From positions 1 to 25,364 of the forward strand of contig JBEKDL010000020.1 of the NCBI GenBank assembly GCA_050014355.1: a stretch of DNA of 25,364 bases, written 5' to 3'. This document shows, one piece after another, positions 8,456 through 16,430 of this stretch. Position 1 is the first letter of the stretch, and each line of letters starts with the position of its first letter. The DNA is from Fen-1077 sp050014355 (lineage in GTDB: Bacteria; Chloroflexota; Dehalococcoidia; Dehalococcoidales; RBG-16-60-22). The notes beneath the pieces were generated by a model. That model did no database searches and was not told the DNA's origin. It saw only the letters and a list, made by a program, of their open reading frames with translations. Both the position numbers and the translations under genes were made by a program.

Positions 8456-9120
8456 AGCTTTTCCTCGCTTATTACCTGCCCATCCTCAATGTGAATAATC
8501 CGCTGGCAATAACGGGCTATATTCGGGTCGTGAGTAATCATCACCAGGGTGATATTCTGCTCGGTATGCAATTTGCTCAGAGTGTTCATTATTTCTTTGC
8601 TGGACTTGCTGTCCAGATTACCCGTCGGCTCATCGGCCAGGATGATCGGCGGGTCTTTAGCCAGCGCCCGGGCCACGGCCACCCTCTGCTGCTCACCGCC
8701 GGAGAGCTCGTTGGGGCGGTGGTGGATACGGTCTCCCAGCCCCATTTTAATCATAGCCTCTTTAGCCGCCTGAATATTGTCTTGGCCGGCATATTCCTGG
8801 CCCAGTTCCACGTTATCTATCGCTGAAAGATAAGGCAGCAGATTGAAACTCTGGAAGATAAAGCCTATCTTCTGCCCGCGCACTCTCGACAGCTCCCGGC
8901 CACCAAGATTACCAACTTCTTTCCCTTCCAGCAAATAGCTGCCGGAAGTGGGCTTGTCCAGCAACCCGATAAGGTTAAGAAGGGTGCTTTTCCCGGAGCC
9001 GGAGGGCCCCATGATGGCCACCATCTCACCCTTATCAATGTTGAGATTAACTCCCTGAAGCACGGTCAGCTCCCTTTTACCCATAGGATAGGATTTAATG
9101 ATATTTTGCAGCTGTATCAT
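8452..9120 (-). CDS. MacB/LolD-type ABC transporter ATPase
   Basis: A 222-aa ATPase from the chosen ATG at 9120. It has Walker A at 38-46 (GPSGSGKST), Q-loop Gln90, signature LSGGEQ at 139-144, Walker B ILADEP with Asp163/Glu164, and H-loop His197. The frame extends upstream to 9159, but 9120 is preferred: it has a GGGAGG site just upstream, the protein then starts like its relatives (MIQLQNIIKSY), and it begins 1 nt after the adaptor's TAA instead of overlapping it. It powers the partner permease encoded immediately downstream. Confidence 0.93.
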   Translation of the reverse strand: MIQLQNIIKSYPMGKRELTVLQGVNLNIDKGEMVAIMGPSGSGKSTLLNLIGLLDKPTSGSYLLEGKEVGNLGGRELSRVRGQKIGFIFQSFNLLPYLSAIDNVELGQEYAGQDNIQAAKEAMIKMGLGDRIHHRPNELSGGEQQRVAVARALAKDPPIILADEPTGNLDSKSSKEIMNTLSKLHTEQNITLVMITHDPNIARYCQRIIHIEDGQVISEEKL

Positions 9121-9121
9121 G

Positions 9122-10897
9122 TTAGAACCCTCCCGGAGGCCCGCCGCTCGGCCCTCCACCGCTTATGGATTGTAGCTGCTGCTGCGTACTGACCGTCTTA
9201 GCGCTGGAAGAGGAAGAAGAGCTTGATGAAGTGGTGGTCTTGATAACTACCTGTTCTCCTTCCGTCAGTCCGCTGGTTACTTCGGTGTAAGTGCCATCGG
9301 TCATACCGGTCTGTATTACACGTGTCTCGGTGCTGGTGCCTTTTACCACCTGGACGGTGCTGTTGCCACTCACGCGCGTGATGGCCTTGCTGGGGATTAT
9401 CAGGATATTGCTTTTCTGCAGGGAGATAATACTGACGGTGGCCGATAATCCGTCCTTCAGGGACACGGTCTGGTTCGAGGTGCTGCTCGCCGAGGTCGTC
9501 GCTGATGTAGCCTGGGGCATGACGGCAGGTGTGCTTATATTACCGGTTGTACCCATAGCGGGTGGTGTCCCGGTCGGAATTCCGGACGGTGCGGTCCTGT
9601 TGGCCGATTGCGCCGGTATCTGCGTGGTTGTGCTTTGAGTTGTGGTGGTAGTTGTTATAGGTACAAGTGAGGTTATATTAACGGTGACTGAATAGTTGAC
9701 CACACCCGATGATACCGTGGCGGTGGGTGATATTTTAGTCACTAATGCCGGGAAGCTCTCGTCCGATAGCGCAGTCAGAGAAACGGTGGCGTTTCCCCCC
9801 AGCTTGACGGAGAAGATGTCATCTTCAGTGACCAGTATTTTCGCGGAAAACTGGTTGGCGTCAGCGATGGTCATGGCTACCGTACCTTTGTATACCTCAT
9901 CGCCGCCGGCCACTTTAACTGAAGAGATGAAACCATCGAAGGGAGCGATGATAATCGGGCTTTTACCGTTAGCTTCATCCAGGTCGCTCTGGGCATCCGC
10001 TACCGCTGACGTGGCATCGTTCACATCCAGCTGGTCGTTTGTTACGGCTAGTCTGGCGTCATCCACGGCTTGCTGTGCCGTCGCCACCGCGGCGATAGCG
10101 TCATTAACGGCTATTTGCGCATCCTCGAGGTCCAGGTTGGCCTTGTCAAGCGCGTTCACCTTTTGCGCCACCTGTAAAGCGACGTCGGCGGATGTCGTGG
10201 TGCTGGTGCCACCCAACAATTCTTTCATGTCTCCCAATAAGCCTTTGTCGAGTGGGACTTCTGGATCGCCGTGCAGTGTTTTATAAGTATTCTGGTAGAG
10301 ACTATACCAATAAGCATAATTTTCGGTACCTAGCATCATGCTCTTGGCCAGCTGCAAGGTGTAGTTGGCATTGTCAATTTCGTCCTGAAGCTTTTTGACT
10401 TGCTGTATGTCGTAGAGTGAATTGTTAGCCGAAGTCACCGCTATCTGCGCCGTAGAAACGGCGAACTCTTTCTGGGTGACCGTCCGCTGGGCCTTGGTCA
10501 CGTTGTTCTCGGCGGTGGTAACCGCCCGCTGCGCTGTGGTGAGTGTCTGTTGTTTGCTGGAAAGCGAACGCTGTGCGGTTTCCAGGGTTTGCTTATATGT
10601 TTTCAATTGCTTGTTCCACTCCGACGTGTCCAGCTTCGCAAGCTGCTGACCCTGTTTTACGGTCTCGCCTTCGGTCACCAGGACTTCTTCCACGTAACCG
10701 GCCATTTCAAAAGCCAGGTCTTCCGTGCGGGATAGTGCTAGGTTGCCGGTGCCGGTGACCGATTCTGACAGACTGCCTTTCTGCACGGAATAGGTCTGCG
10801 TTTTAACGGTGGAAGTTGTTTTAGAGCCGCAGCCTGCAAATAAAGAGACGACACTTAAGATGACCAGGATTGCGCCTATAATTTTGAGTTTTTTCAC
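9122..10897 (-). CDS. MacA/HlyD-like periplasmic adaptor lipoprotein
   Basis: A 591-aa adaptor. Its GTG start has an AGGAGGTC ribosome site. The lipobox is LFAGC (Cys23). The first half-lipoyl motif is at about 65-92 (AGYVEEVLVTEGETVKQGQQLAKLD). Two long coiled-coil stretches (about 95-180 and 245-310) are built of repeated A/T/V/Q-rich heptads. The second half-lipoyl motif follows (about 315-342, IIAPFDGFISSVKVAGGDEV), then the beta-barrel. A Thr/Pro/Ser-rich segment of about 70 residues (around 420-490) interrupts the barrel and membrane-proximal region. The C-terminus has a nine-Ser run and a Gly/Pro tail (SGGGPSGGPPGGF). The protein is longer than typical MacA (about 370 aa). It links the ATPase/permease to the envelope exterior. 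Confidence 0.9.
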   Translation of the reverse strand: MKKLKIIGAILVILSVVSLFAGCGSKTTSTVKTQTYSVQKGSLSESVTGTGNLALSRTEDLAFEMAGYVEEVLVTEGETVKQGQQLAKLDTSEWNKQLKTYKQTLETAQRSLSSKQQTLTTAQRAVTTAENNVTKAQRTVTQKEFAVSTAQIAVTSANNSLYDIQQVKKLQDEIDNANYTLQLAKSMMLGTENYAYWYSLYQNTYKTLHGDPEVPLDKGLLGDMKELLGGTSTTTSADVALQVAQKVNALDKANLDLEDAQIAVNDAIAAVATAQQAVDDARLAVTNDQLDVNDATSAVADAQSDLDEANGKSPIIIAPFDGFISSVKVAGGDEVYKGTVAMTIADANQFSAKILVTEDDIFSVKLGGNATVSLTALSDESFPALVTKISPTATVSSGVVNYSVTVNITSLVPITTTTTTQSTTTQIPAQSANRTAPSGIPTGTPPAMGTTGNISTPAVMPQATSATTSASSTSNQTVSLKDGLSATVSIISLQKSNILIIPSKAITRVSGNSTVQVVKGTSTETRVIQTGMTDGTYTEVTSGLTEGEQVVIKTTTSSSSSSSSSAKTVSTQQQLQSISGGGPSGGPPGGF

Positions 10898-10950
10898 GTT
10901 GACCTCCTAAAATTGTCTTAAAACAATAGTGCTGACTGAATTTTGTTTTG

Positions 10951-11451
10951 CTATTGAGACTTGGTGGTCGGTGCGGGGCCGGTGGGTAGAACGCCGCCGT
11001 TAGGAGCGCCGCCGGGCATCGTACCATTATTAGAGAAACCGAGCGCTTCCCGCAGGGCTGTTTCCGTGACGCCGAGCTTCGTGGCGGCGGAAGCTAAATC
11101 CAGGGCTCCCTGCGATGTGTTGCCCAGCGCATCTGTCAACTGCTGCTGGGTCACGCCGAGCTTTGTTGCCGCGGCTGCCAGGTCCATGGCCGGTACTCCG
11201 GGCTTTTCGCCGGTGACATTGCCCGAGGGCGGGAGAGGCATAGTCCCGTTGCTGCTGGCGTTAGAGGGCGGTGTTTGCTTCCCTGTCGAAGGGATGGTGG
11301 CTGAAGGGGTCGGCTGCGCATTGGACGGTACCTGTGCCGTGGGCGATGCCTGCGTGGCAGCCGGCACGCTTTCTGCCTGGCTGCATCCTGCTGCGACGGT
11401 TAGCGCCGCGCCGATGAGAAGAGCTGTACAGAGTGATTTTTTCCAGTCCAT
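10951..11451 (-). CDS. Secreted lipoprotein with two tandem helical repeats, function unknown
   Basis: A 166-aa protein starting at ATG 11451 behind a strong AGGAGG site (11462-11457). The signal peptide ends in lipobox AAGC (Cys23). A Pro/Ser/Thr/Ala-rich linker runs to about residue 88. Two copies of a 22-residue motif follow at 89-110 and 117-138, of the form DLAxAATKLGVTxxxLxxALG, 28 residues apart. The tail is Gly/Pro-rich. The repeat looks like a small amphipathic helical pair, but I cannot name the family. It is first in the operon with the MacA/MacB-like genes, 53 bp before the adaptor, so it probably works with that exporter as an envelope accessory or secreted substrate. Confidence 0.75.
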   Translation of the reverse strand: MDWKKSLCTALLIGAALTVAAGCSQAESVPAATQASPTAQVPSNAQPTPSATIPSTGKQTPPSNASSNGTMPLPPSGNVTGEKPGVPAMDLAAAATKLGVTQQQLTDALGNTSQGALDLASAATKLGVTETALREALGFSNNGTMPGGAPNGGVLPTGPAPTTKSQ

Positions 11452-11585
11452 TTTTTCCTCCTGTAATTTGTATTTTTTTATCCGTATTCAGCTTAACGCT
11501 GGATAAGATTCACCAGACAGTGCCTGCAATCATCAAATGTGGCTTTCAACCATGATTTGCCTGATTTATTTAAATGACGCCTGTC

Positions 11586-11600
11586 ACCGCGCGGCGCGGT
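11586..11600. repeat. Perfect GC hairpin in the divergent regulatory gap
   Basis: ACCGCG (11586-11591) and CGCGGT (11595-11600) form a perfect 6-bp stem with a 3-nt loop, about 55-70 bp upstream of the predicted kinase transcription start. It could be a protein-binding palindrome or part of the leader of the opposite transcript. Confidence 0.4.
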
Positions 11601-11602
11601 AA

Positions 11603-11648
11603 TGCATGACTGGAGTTACATGCAACAGGGACACTAAAGGGCTATAAT
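11603..11648 (+). promoter_or_regulatory. Kinase-gene promoter with inverted-repeat operator; leaderless start likely
   Basis: A perfect TATAAT lies at 11643-11648, only 6 nt before the ATG at 11655. Transcription would thus begin at or next to the start codon. There is no clear -35; in its place sits an inverted repeat TGCATG (11603-11608) and CATGCA (11619-11624), covering about -52 to -31. This is the position expected for an activator, perhaps the NarL-type regulator encoded downstream. No convincing -10/-35 pair was found for the opposite (exporter) operon in the same gap. Confidence 0.55.
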
Positions 11649-11654
11649 GCAGGT

Positions 11655-12944
11655 ATGAAGATGAGCACCCCACGTTCGGATGAGATACGGTTAATACGTG
11701 TTGCCGCCTTTCTCCTGATAGGCTACGTAATCGTGTCTTTCGTGCTCAACCAGGTGTTCCTATCGCCCCAGCCGCCCCAGCCGCCGTTTCAGCAGCAACA
11801 GGCCCAGTGGTACGTCAACTATCCTTATTACATTTGTTACCTGTGCATCGCCCTTGTCTGTCTTATTCTGGCCTACTGGCCGTGGCTACAGGCAAAGTTG
11901 AAGCAGTATTTCATTCCGCTGGTGGTGGCTGTCATCGCGATATCGCCGGTCATTATCAATCAGTTCGCAGTACCCCAGTCGCCCTTCGGTCCCCGGTTCG
12001 GCTCGCCGGAGGCTACGATACTGGCGATGATGCCTTTCCTGTTTGTGGCGATATTGCTGGTCGCCTGGCAATATCGGTGGCAGTACACCCTATTCGTCAT
12101 CCTGGGAATCACGGGATTAAATCTGGGTGTGAAATGGTCTTCCATCGGGCCGGGGACACAACCTTTTCAGGGAATTCTGGCGGTGTATTTAATCCAGACG
12201 GTCAGTTTCCTGGTGGTAGGTTTTTCCATCAGCTTCCTGATGAGCCGCTTGAGAGCGCAGCAGCAGTCCCTGGAGGCGGCCAACAGCCAGTTGACGCAGT
12301 ACGCCAGCACACTGGAGCAGCTTGCCACGAGCCGCGAGCGTAACCGGCTGGCGCTGGAGCTGCACGATACCCTGGCGCATACTTTGAGCGGCCTGGCTGT
12401 CCAGATGGAAACCATCAAGGCCTACTGGGATGTCGATAAACCGACGGCGCGCTCTATACTGGAGAAATCTCTGGCAGCCACCCACCTGGGACTGGAGGAG
12501 ACCCGCCGGGCGCTCAAAGCGCTGCGCGCGAGTCCCCTGGACGACTTGGGGTTAGCGCTGGCTTTGCGCAAAATGGTCGAAGACATGGCGTCGCGCGCCA
12601 ATTTGACACTGGATATGCCGGAAATCATCATGGTGCCGCCCCTGACACCCGATATTGAACAGTGTATCTACCGGGTGGCGCAGGAGGCTGTCACGAACGC
12701 CGTCAAACATGCCAGCGCCAAAAAACTGACGGTCAAATTAGAGTTCGCGGAAGGAGGGGCCGCCCTCTCTGTGATTGACGATGGTATCGGCTTTGACGTG
12801 GAAAAAATCGATAAAACAAGTCATTTCGGGCTGGCGGGCATGCAGGAACGCGCCAGGATGGTGGGCGGTGAGCTTCACATTATCAGCAAACCGGGTTCAG
12901 GCACCACGGTAATATTGACTCTAAAGCAGGTAAAACAGCTATGA
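11655..12944 (+). CDS. NarL-family sensor histidine kinase (HisKA_3)
   Basis: A 429-aa membrane kinase. Residues 1-198 hold about six hydrophobic segments joined by short loops, so sensing is probably within or at the membrane. A short coiled coil (200-228) leads to the HisKA_3 dimerisation domain with phospho-acceptor His237 in LELHDTLAH. The HATPase_c domain follows, with an N-box (VAQEAVTNAVKHA), G1 box (DDGIGFD) and a G2-like HFGLAGMQERARMVGG. The gene overlaps the response regulator by 4 nt (ATGA). It is divergent from the MacA/MacB-like exporter operon, the usual layout for an envelope-stress or antimicrobial-peptide sensor controlling its pump, though the signal is unknown. Confidence 0.93.
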   Translation: MKMSTPRSDEIRLIRVAAFLLIGYVIVSFVLNQVFLSPQPPQPPFQQQQAQWYVNYPYYICYLCIALVCLILAYWPWLQAKLKQYFIPLVVAVIAISPVIINQFAVPQSPFGPRFGSPEATILAMMPFLFVAILLVAWQYRWQYTLFVILGITGLNLGVKWSSIGPGTQPFQGILAVYLIQTVSFLVVGFSISFLMSRLRAQQQSLEAANSQLTQYASTLEQLATSRERNRLALELHDTLAHTLSGLAVQMETIKAYWDVDKPTARSILEKSLAATHLGLEETRRALKALRASPLDDLGLALALRKMVEDMASRANLTLDMPEIIMVPPLTPDIEQCIYRVAQEAVTNAVKHASAKKLTVKLEFAEGGAALSVIDDGIGFDVEKIDKTSHFGLAGMQERARMVGGELHIISKPGSGTTVILTLKQVKQL

Positions 12945-13585
12945 AAGTAATCATTTGTGATGACCAGGCCATCGTCCGGGACGGGCTGGAGATGCTGCTG
13001 AAGCTGGAGTCTGATATCGAAGTGGTCGGCCTGGCCGATGACGGGGCCGCGGCCGTGGAGCTGGTTGCGAAAAAGAAACCCGACCTGGTATTAATGGACC
13101 TGAAGATGCCGGTGATGAACGGCGTGGAAGCCATCCGCCAGATAAGGGCAAAACATCCCGATATCAAAGTCCTCGTCCTGACCACCTACGACGATGATGA
13201 ATGGGTCTTCGATGCGATACAGGCCGGGGCATCGGGTTACCTGTTAAAAGACACCCCCCGTGACGAGGTCGTCAAAGCTATCAGGGGCACGGTGACAGGC
13301 AAGACTTATGTCGACCCGTCGGTAGCGGGGAAAGTGCTGCGTCAGGCATCCAGCCACCAGACCCAGCCGGCCACGCTGGTTACCAGCAAGTTGACCGACC
13401 GCGAAATAGAGGTATTACGTTTAATCGCCAAAGGTTTTAGCAACACGGATATCGCCGGGCGTTTGTTCCTTTCCGAGGGGACGGTGCGTAACCATGTCAG
13501 CGCTATCCTGGCCAAGCTGGGTGTGGCCGACCGTACACAGGCCGCTGTCATCGCCATCCAGCACGGGCTGACCGATAACAGGTAA
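12941..13585 (+). CDS. NarL/FixJ-family response regulator
   Basis: A 214-aa regulator. The receiver domain (1-118) has the acidic pair in CDDQ, phospho-acceptor Asp53 (LVLMDLKMP), the conserved Thr (VLTTYDDD) and Lys (GYLLKD). The LuxR-type helix-turn-helix occupies about 148-210 (LTDREIEVLRLIAKGFSNTDIAGRL, then SEGTVRNHVSAILAKLG). It is translationally coupled to the kinase. The likely targets are its own promoter and the divergent exporter operon, where a 6-bp-arm inverted repeat is present. Confidence 0.95.
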   Translation: MKVIICDDQAIVRDGLEMLLKLESDIEVVGLADDGAAAVELVAKKKPDLVLMDLKMPVMNGVEAIRQIRAKHPDIKVLVLTTYDDDEWVFDAIQAGASGYLLKDTPRDEVVKAIRGTVTGKTYVDPSVAGKVLRQASSHQTQPATLVTSKLTDREIEVLRLIAKGFSNTDIAGRLFLSEGTVRNHVSAILAKLGVADRTQAAVIAIQHGLTDNR

Positions 13586-13675
13586 AAGCGTTGTCCGGCA
13601 CAGTCCGCGAAGGACTTGATTCCCCCCTGATTTCATTTCCCAAGCTGTTTTCTGGTCGGGCCGCGCTGCGACAAA

Positions 13676-13698
13676 TTGACAAATCACCGTGAAGGTGA
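13676..13698 (+). promoter_or_regulatory. Putative -35 box with operator-like palindrome upstream of the SDR-AOR operon
   Basis: A perfect TTGACA lies at 13676-13681, followed at once by an inverted repeat TCACC (13684-13688), 5-nt spacer, GGTGA (13694-13698) in the place of the promoter spacer. The matching -10 is poor (GAAATT, 13699-13704), so either the promoter needs an activator or the -35 match is fortuitous. A repressor bound here would block polymerase directly. Confidence 0.4.
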
Positions 13699-13743
13699 GA
13701 AATTGTAACCGTAGCCGGGCATGTTAGCCTGGAGGCAGATATA

Positions 13744-14517
13744 TTGCTCAAGGATAAAGTGGCCATCATCACCGGGGGCGCTTCGGGGATAGGGCGGGGT
13801 ATCGCCATTAAGTTCGCCGAGGAAGGCGCCTCGGTCGTGGTCGTGGACATCGCGGAGTCGGAAGGAAAAAAGACCGCCAGGGCGGTTTCCCGAAAGGGCG
13901 CCGGCGGTATTTTCATTAAATGCGATGTCACCAGCCGCCGCCAGGTACAGGAGATGGTCGGTAAGACTATGGCCAAATTCGGGCGGATAGATATCCTGGT
14001 GAACAACGCCGGAGGCGTGCCGGGGGCGGGGTCGGGCTCGATTAATGATATTACCGAGGCGCAATGGGATAAAATCGTCGACCTGAATTTAAAAGGCCAA
14101 TTCTTATGTTGCCAGGCGGTGGCGCCTCATATGAAAGAGAAAAGGTATGGCAAGATTATCAATATTTCGTCTCTGGGTGCCGTGCACCCGCCGGCCTCGA
14201 TTGTCCATTACCATGCCGCTAAGGGAGGAGTCCTCTCTTTGACCAGCAATCTGGCCTTCGAGCTGGCGCGCTTTAATATCAACGTGAACGCGATTCTTCC
14301 CGGGCCGGTGCGTACCGATTTTTATACCGGGATACTGGAAAAGGTGCCGGATAAGGAAGCCTTTTTCACCGAGCTGGGCCGCAAGGTGCCTTTGCAGAGG
14401 CTGGGCACGCCGGAAGATATCGCCGGGGTAGCGCTGTTCCTGGCTTCCGAGCTTTCCTCTTACGTTACCGGCGAGGCCATACGCGCCGGGGGAGGACTAC
14501 CTTTATCGCCCGGTTAG
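13744..14517 (+). CDS. Short-chain dehydrogenase/reductase (SDR), classical type
   Basis: A 257-aa NAD(P)-dependent oxidoreductase. The cofactor motif is TGGASGIG (10-17). Asp35 after the second strand suggests NAD(H) preference. NNAG is at 87-90, Asn115 is present, and the catalytic set Ser143, Tyr156, Lys160 (YHAAK) is intact. The usual PG motif (LPGPVRTDF) and the C-terminal G-rich end are present. The start is TTG 13744 with GGAGG at 13732-13736. It opens a four-gene operon with AOR, a second SDR and MmgE/PrpD, so it probably oxidises a hydroxyl or reduces a carbonyl on the same carbon skeleton. FabG-like activity is an alternative, but the context argues for catabolism. Confidence 0.9.
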   Translation: MLKDKVAIITGGASGIGRGIAIKFAEEGASVVVVDIAESEGKKTARAVSRKGAGGIFIKCDVTSRRQVQEMVGKTMAKFGRIDILVNNAGGVPGAGSGSINDITEAQWDKIVDLNLKGQFLCCQAVAPHMKEKRYGKIINISSLGAVHPPASIVHYHAAKGGVLSLTSNLAFELARFNINVNAILPGPVRTDFYTGILEKVPDKEAFFTELGRKVPLQRLGTPEDIAGVALFLASELSSYVTGEAIRAGGGLPLSPG

Positions 14518-14560
14518 CTTTCGCGTTGCTACATTCATAAATATCGCGGGGGAGAGAAAC

Positions 14561-16408
14561 ATGGCCAGAGGCTACATGGGGAAAATTCTCAAGGTGGATT
14601 TGTCCCGGAATGAGCTCAAGGATGAGTCTATCGATGAGAAATTGTGCCGCGATTTCCTCGGCGGTTACGGGATGGCCGCACGCATCATCTTCGATGAGCA
14701 GCCGGCAGGTGTCGACCCCCTCGGACAGGATAATATCCTTAGCTTTTTGACCGGCCCCTTTACCGGCACCCCCGCCATCTCCGGCACCAGGTTCACCGTG
14801 GCCGGCAAGTCGCCGCTCACAGGCTGCTGGGGAGATGCCAACTCCGGCGGCAACTTCGGCGCTTATCTTAAATTCGCCGGTTACGATGCGGTATTTTTCA
14901 AGGGCATCGCCGAAAAACCGGTCTATCTACTGATTGATAACGGAAAAGCATCGTTAAGGGATGCCGCTAATCTCTGGGGCAAGGACACTTACGAAACCGA
15001 AGACGCGCTGAAAGCCGAACTCGGCCAAGATACTACCGTGGCCTGCATCGGCCCGGCAGGCGAGAAACTCTCGCTCATCGCCGGCGTGGTGGATAGTAAA
15101 GGTCATGTCGCCGCCCGCTCCGGCCTGGGCGCGGTAATGGGGTCGAAAAATCTCAAGGCCATTGCCGCCAGGGGTGGGCTGAAAGTACCTCTCGCTGATG
15201 AAAACGCGGCGCGGGCGTTGAGAAAAAAATACCTGGCGCAGCTGGGCGGGGATGTCGATAACATGAGGAAGTACGGCACGACTTTCGTCACCGTGAGCGC
15301 CGTCGAGTCCGGCGACTCGCCGGTGAAAAACTGGGGTAGCGCAGCGGTAAGAGATTTCCCGGACGCTAAATCGCTTGGTAGTGAAGTGGTAGCGGCGCGC
15401 AAGCTCAAATCGACGGCCTGTTATAATTGCCCCATCGGATGTGAGGCCTTCATGAGGGCGGGTATGGGTGAATATAAATATGAGGCCGGCTCGCACCGGC
15501 CTGAATACGAGACCATTGCCATGCTGGGCAGCAACTGCCTGAATACGAATATCGAGTCTATCATCAAGGCCAACGATATCTGTAACCGCTACGGCATCGA
15601 TACCATTTCTGCCGGGGCTGCGATTGCCTTTACGATGGAATGCTACGAAAAGGGGCTTATCACCCAAAAAGACACTGACGGCATCGAGATGACCTGGGGC
15701 AATCACCGATCAATGGTAGCGATGATAGAAAAAATGGCCAAGCGGGAAGGATTCGGCGATGTAATTGCCGATGGCGTCCAAGCCGCCGCGAGGAAAATCG
15801 GCAGGGGGGCGGAAAAGTACGCGATTCACGTACGCGGGCAGGAGGTCCCGGCCCATAATCCGGCGGCTGGATTCAGTTTGGCCACGACCTATATCACTAA
15901 CGCCACCCCGGCCCGCCACACGCAGGGTTCCGAGTTGCACCACCTCAAGGGACTGATTCCCGACTTCGATAAAAAGTCGGCCGCCGCCATGGCCGGGGCT
16001 TTTAAACGGGGCAGCAACTTCCAGCATGTCTTAATGTGCTCCGGGATGTGTCTCTTCGTTTATATGGCCTTGCCTGATGTGAATGTCATCGCCGAGTTTA
16101 TGAAGGCTATTACCGGCCGGGATGTTACTATTGATGAGCTCGTGAAGACCGGGGAAAGAATCGCCAGTATGCGCCAGGCTTTCAACCTCCGTGAGAAAAT
16201 AAACCTGCGGCAATTTGCAGTCCCCGGCCGCATTCTCGGCCGTCCGCCGCAGTCGGAAGGCCCGCTGGCCGGTGTCACCGTCAACGCCGAAGCGCTGGTC
16301 GCCGATTATCTGAAAGCGATGGACTGGGACTTGAAAACCGCTACACCCGGTAAAAAGAAACTCAGTGAACTGGGACTGGAAGATGTCGGGTCACAGCTTG
16401 GGGTTTAG
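14561..16408 (+). CDS. Aldehyde:ferredoxin oxidoreductase (tungsten/molybdenum, AOR family)
   Basis: A 615-aa enzyme of standard AOR length. The N-terminal domain (about 1-205) binds the metal-bis-pyranopterin, with family phrases GGYGMAARI, TGPFTGTPAISG and SRTGLGAVMGSKNLKA-like residues (here SGLGAVMGSKNLKA). The [4Fe-4S] cluster ligands are visible: Cys287, Cys290 and Cys294 in CYNCPIGC, and a distant Cys497 (GMCLF). This matches the spacing known for the Pyrococcus enzyme (288/291/295/494). RPEYE near 313-317 is also conserved. It should convert an aldehyde to the carboxylate, or the reverse, with ferredoxin. The exact AOR subfamily cannot be settled. It starts 43 bp after the first SDR, with a GGGGGAGAG ribosome site. 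Confidence 0.93.
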   Translation: MARGYMGKILKVDLSRNELKDESIDEKLCRDFLGGYGMAARIIFDEQPAGVDPLGQDNILSFLTGPFTGTPAISGTRFTVAGKSPLTGCWGDANSGGNFGAYLKFAGYDAVFFKGIAEKPVYLLIDNGKASLRDAANLWGKDTYETEDALKAELGQDTTVACIGPAGEKLSLIAGVVDSKGHVAARSGLGAVMGSKNLKAIAARGGLKVPLADENAARALRKKYLAQLGGDVDNMRKYGTTFVTVSAVESGDSPVKNWGSAAVRDFPDAKSLGSEVVAARKLKSTACYNCPIGCEAFMRAGMGEYKYEAGSHRPEYETIAMLGSNCLNTNIESIIKANDICNRYGIDTISAGAAIAFTMECYEKGLITQKDTDGIEMTWGNHRSMVAMIEKMAKREGFGDVIADGVQAAARKIGRGAEKYAIHVRGQEVPAHNPAAGFSLATTYITNATPARHTQGSELHHLKGLIPDFDKKSAAAMAGAFKRGSNFQHVLMCSGMCLFVYMALPDVNVIAEFMKAITGRDVTIDELVKTGERIASMRQAFNLREKINLRQFAVPGRILGRPPQSEGPLAGVTVNAEALVADYLKAMDWDLKTATPGKKKLSELGLEDVGSQLGV

Positions 16409-16430
16409 CAATTTAAAAGGAGGCACTGCC

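Noticed and set aside
9121..9159. Upstream extension of the ATPase by 13 residues
   Set aside because: The added residues are antisense-like in composition, would overlap the adaptor's end and have no better ribosome site than the one at ATG 9120.
10000..10620. Repeated A/T/V/Q-rich codons as a DNA repeat array
   Set aside because: They are heptad repeats of the adaptor's coiled coil, explained by protein structure.
13602..13616. AGTCC/GGACT hairpin after the response regulator gene as a terminator
   Set aside because: Only a 5-bp stem with a 5-nt loop and no T-tract; too weak to call.
16365..16430. Longer N-terminus for the second SDR
   Set aside because: The extra 22 codons overlap the AOR coding end in another frame; ATG 16431 has a strong AAAGGAGG and gives the family N-terminus.
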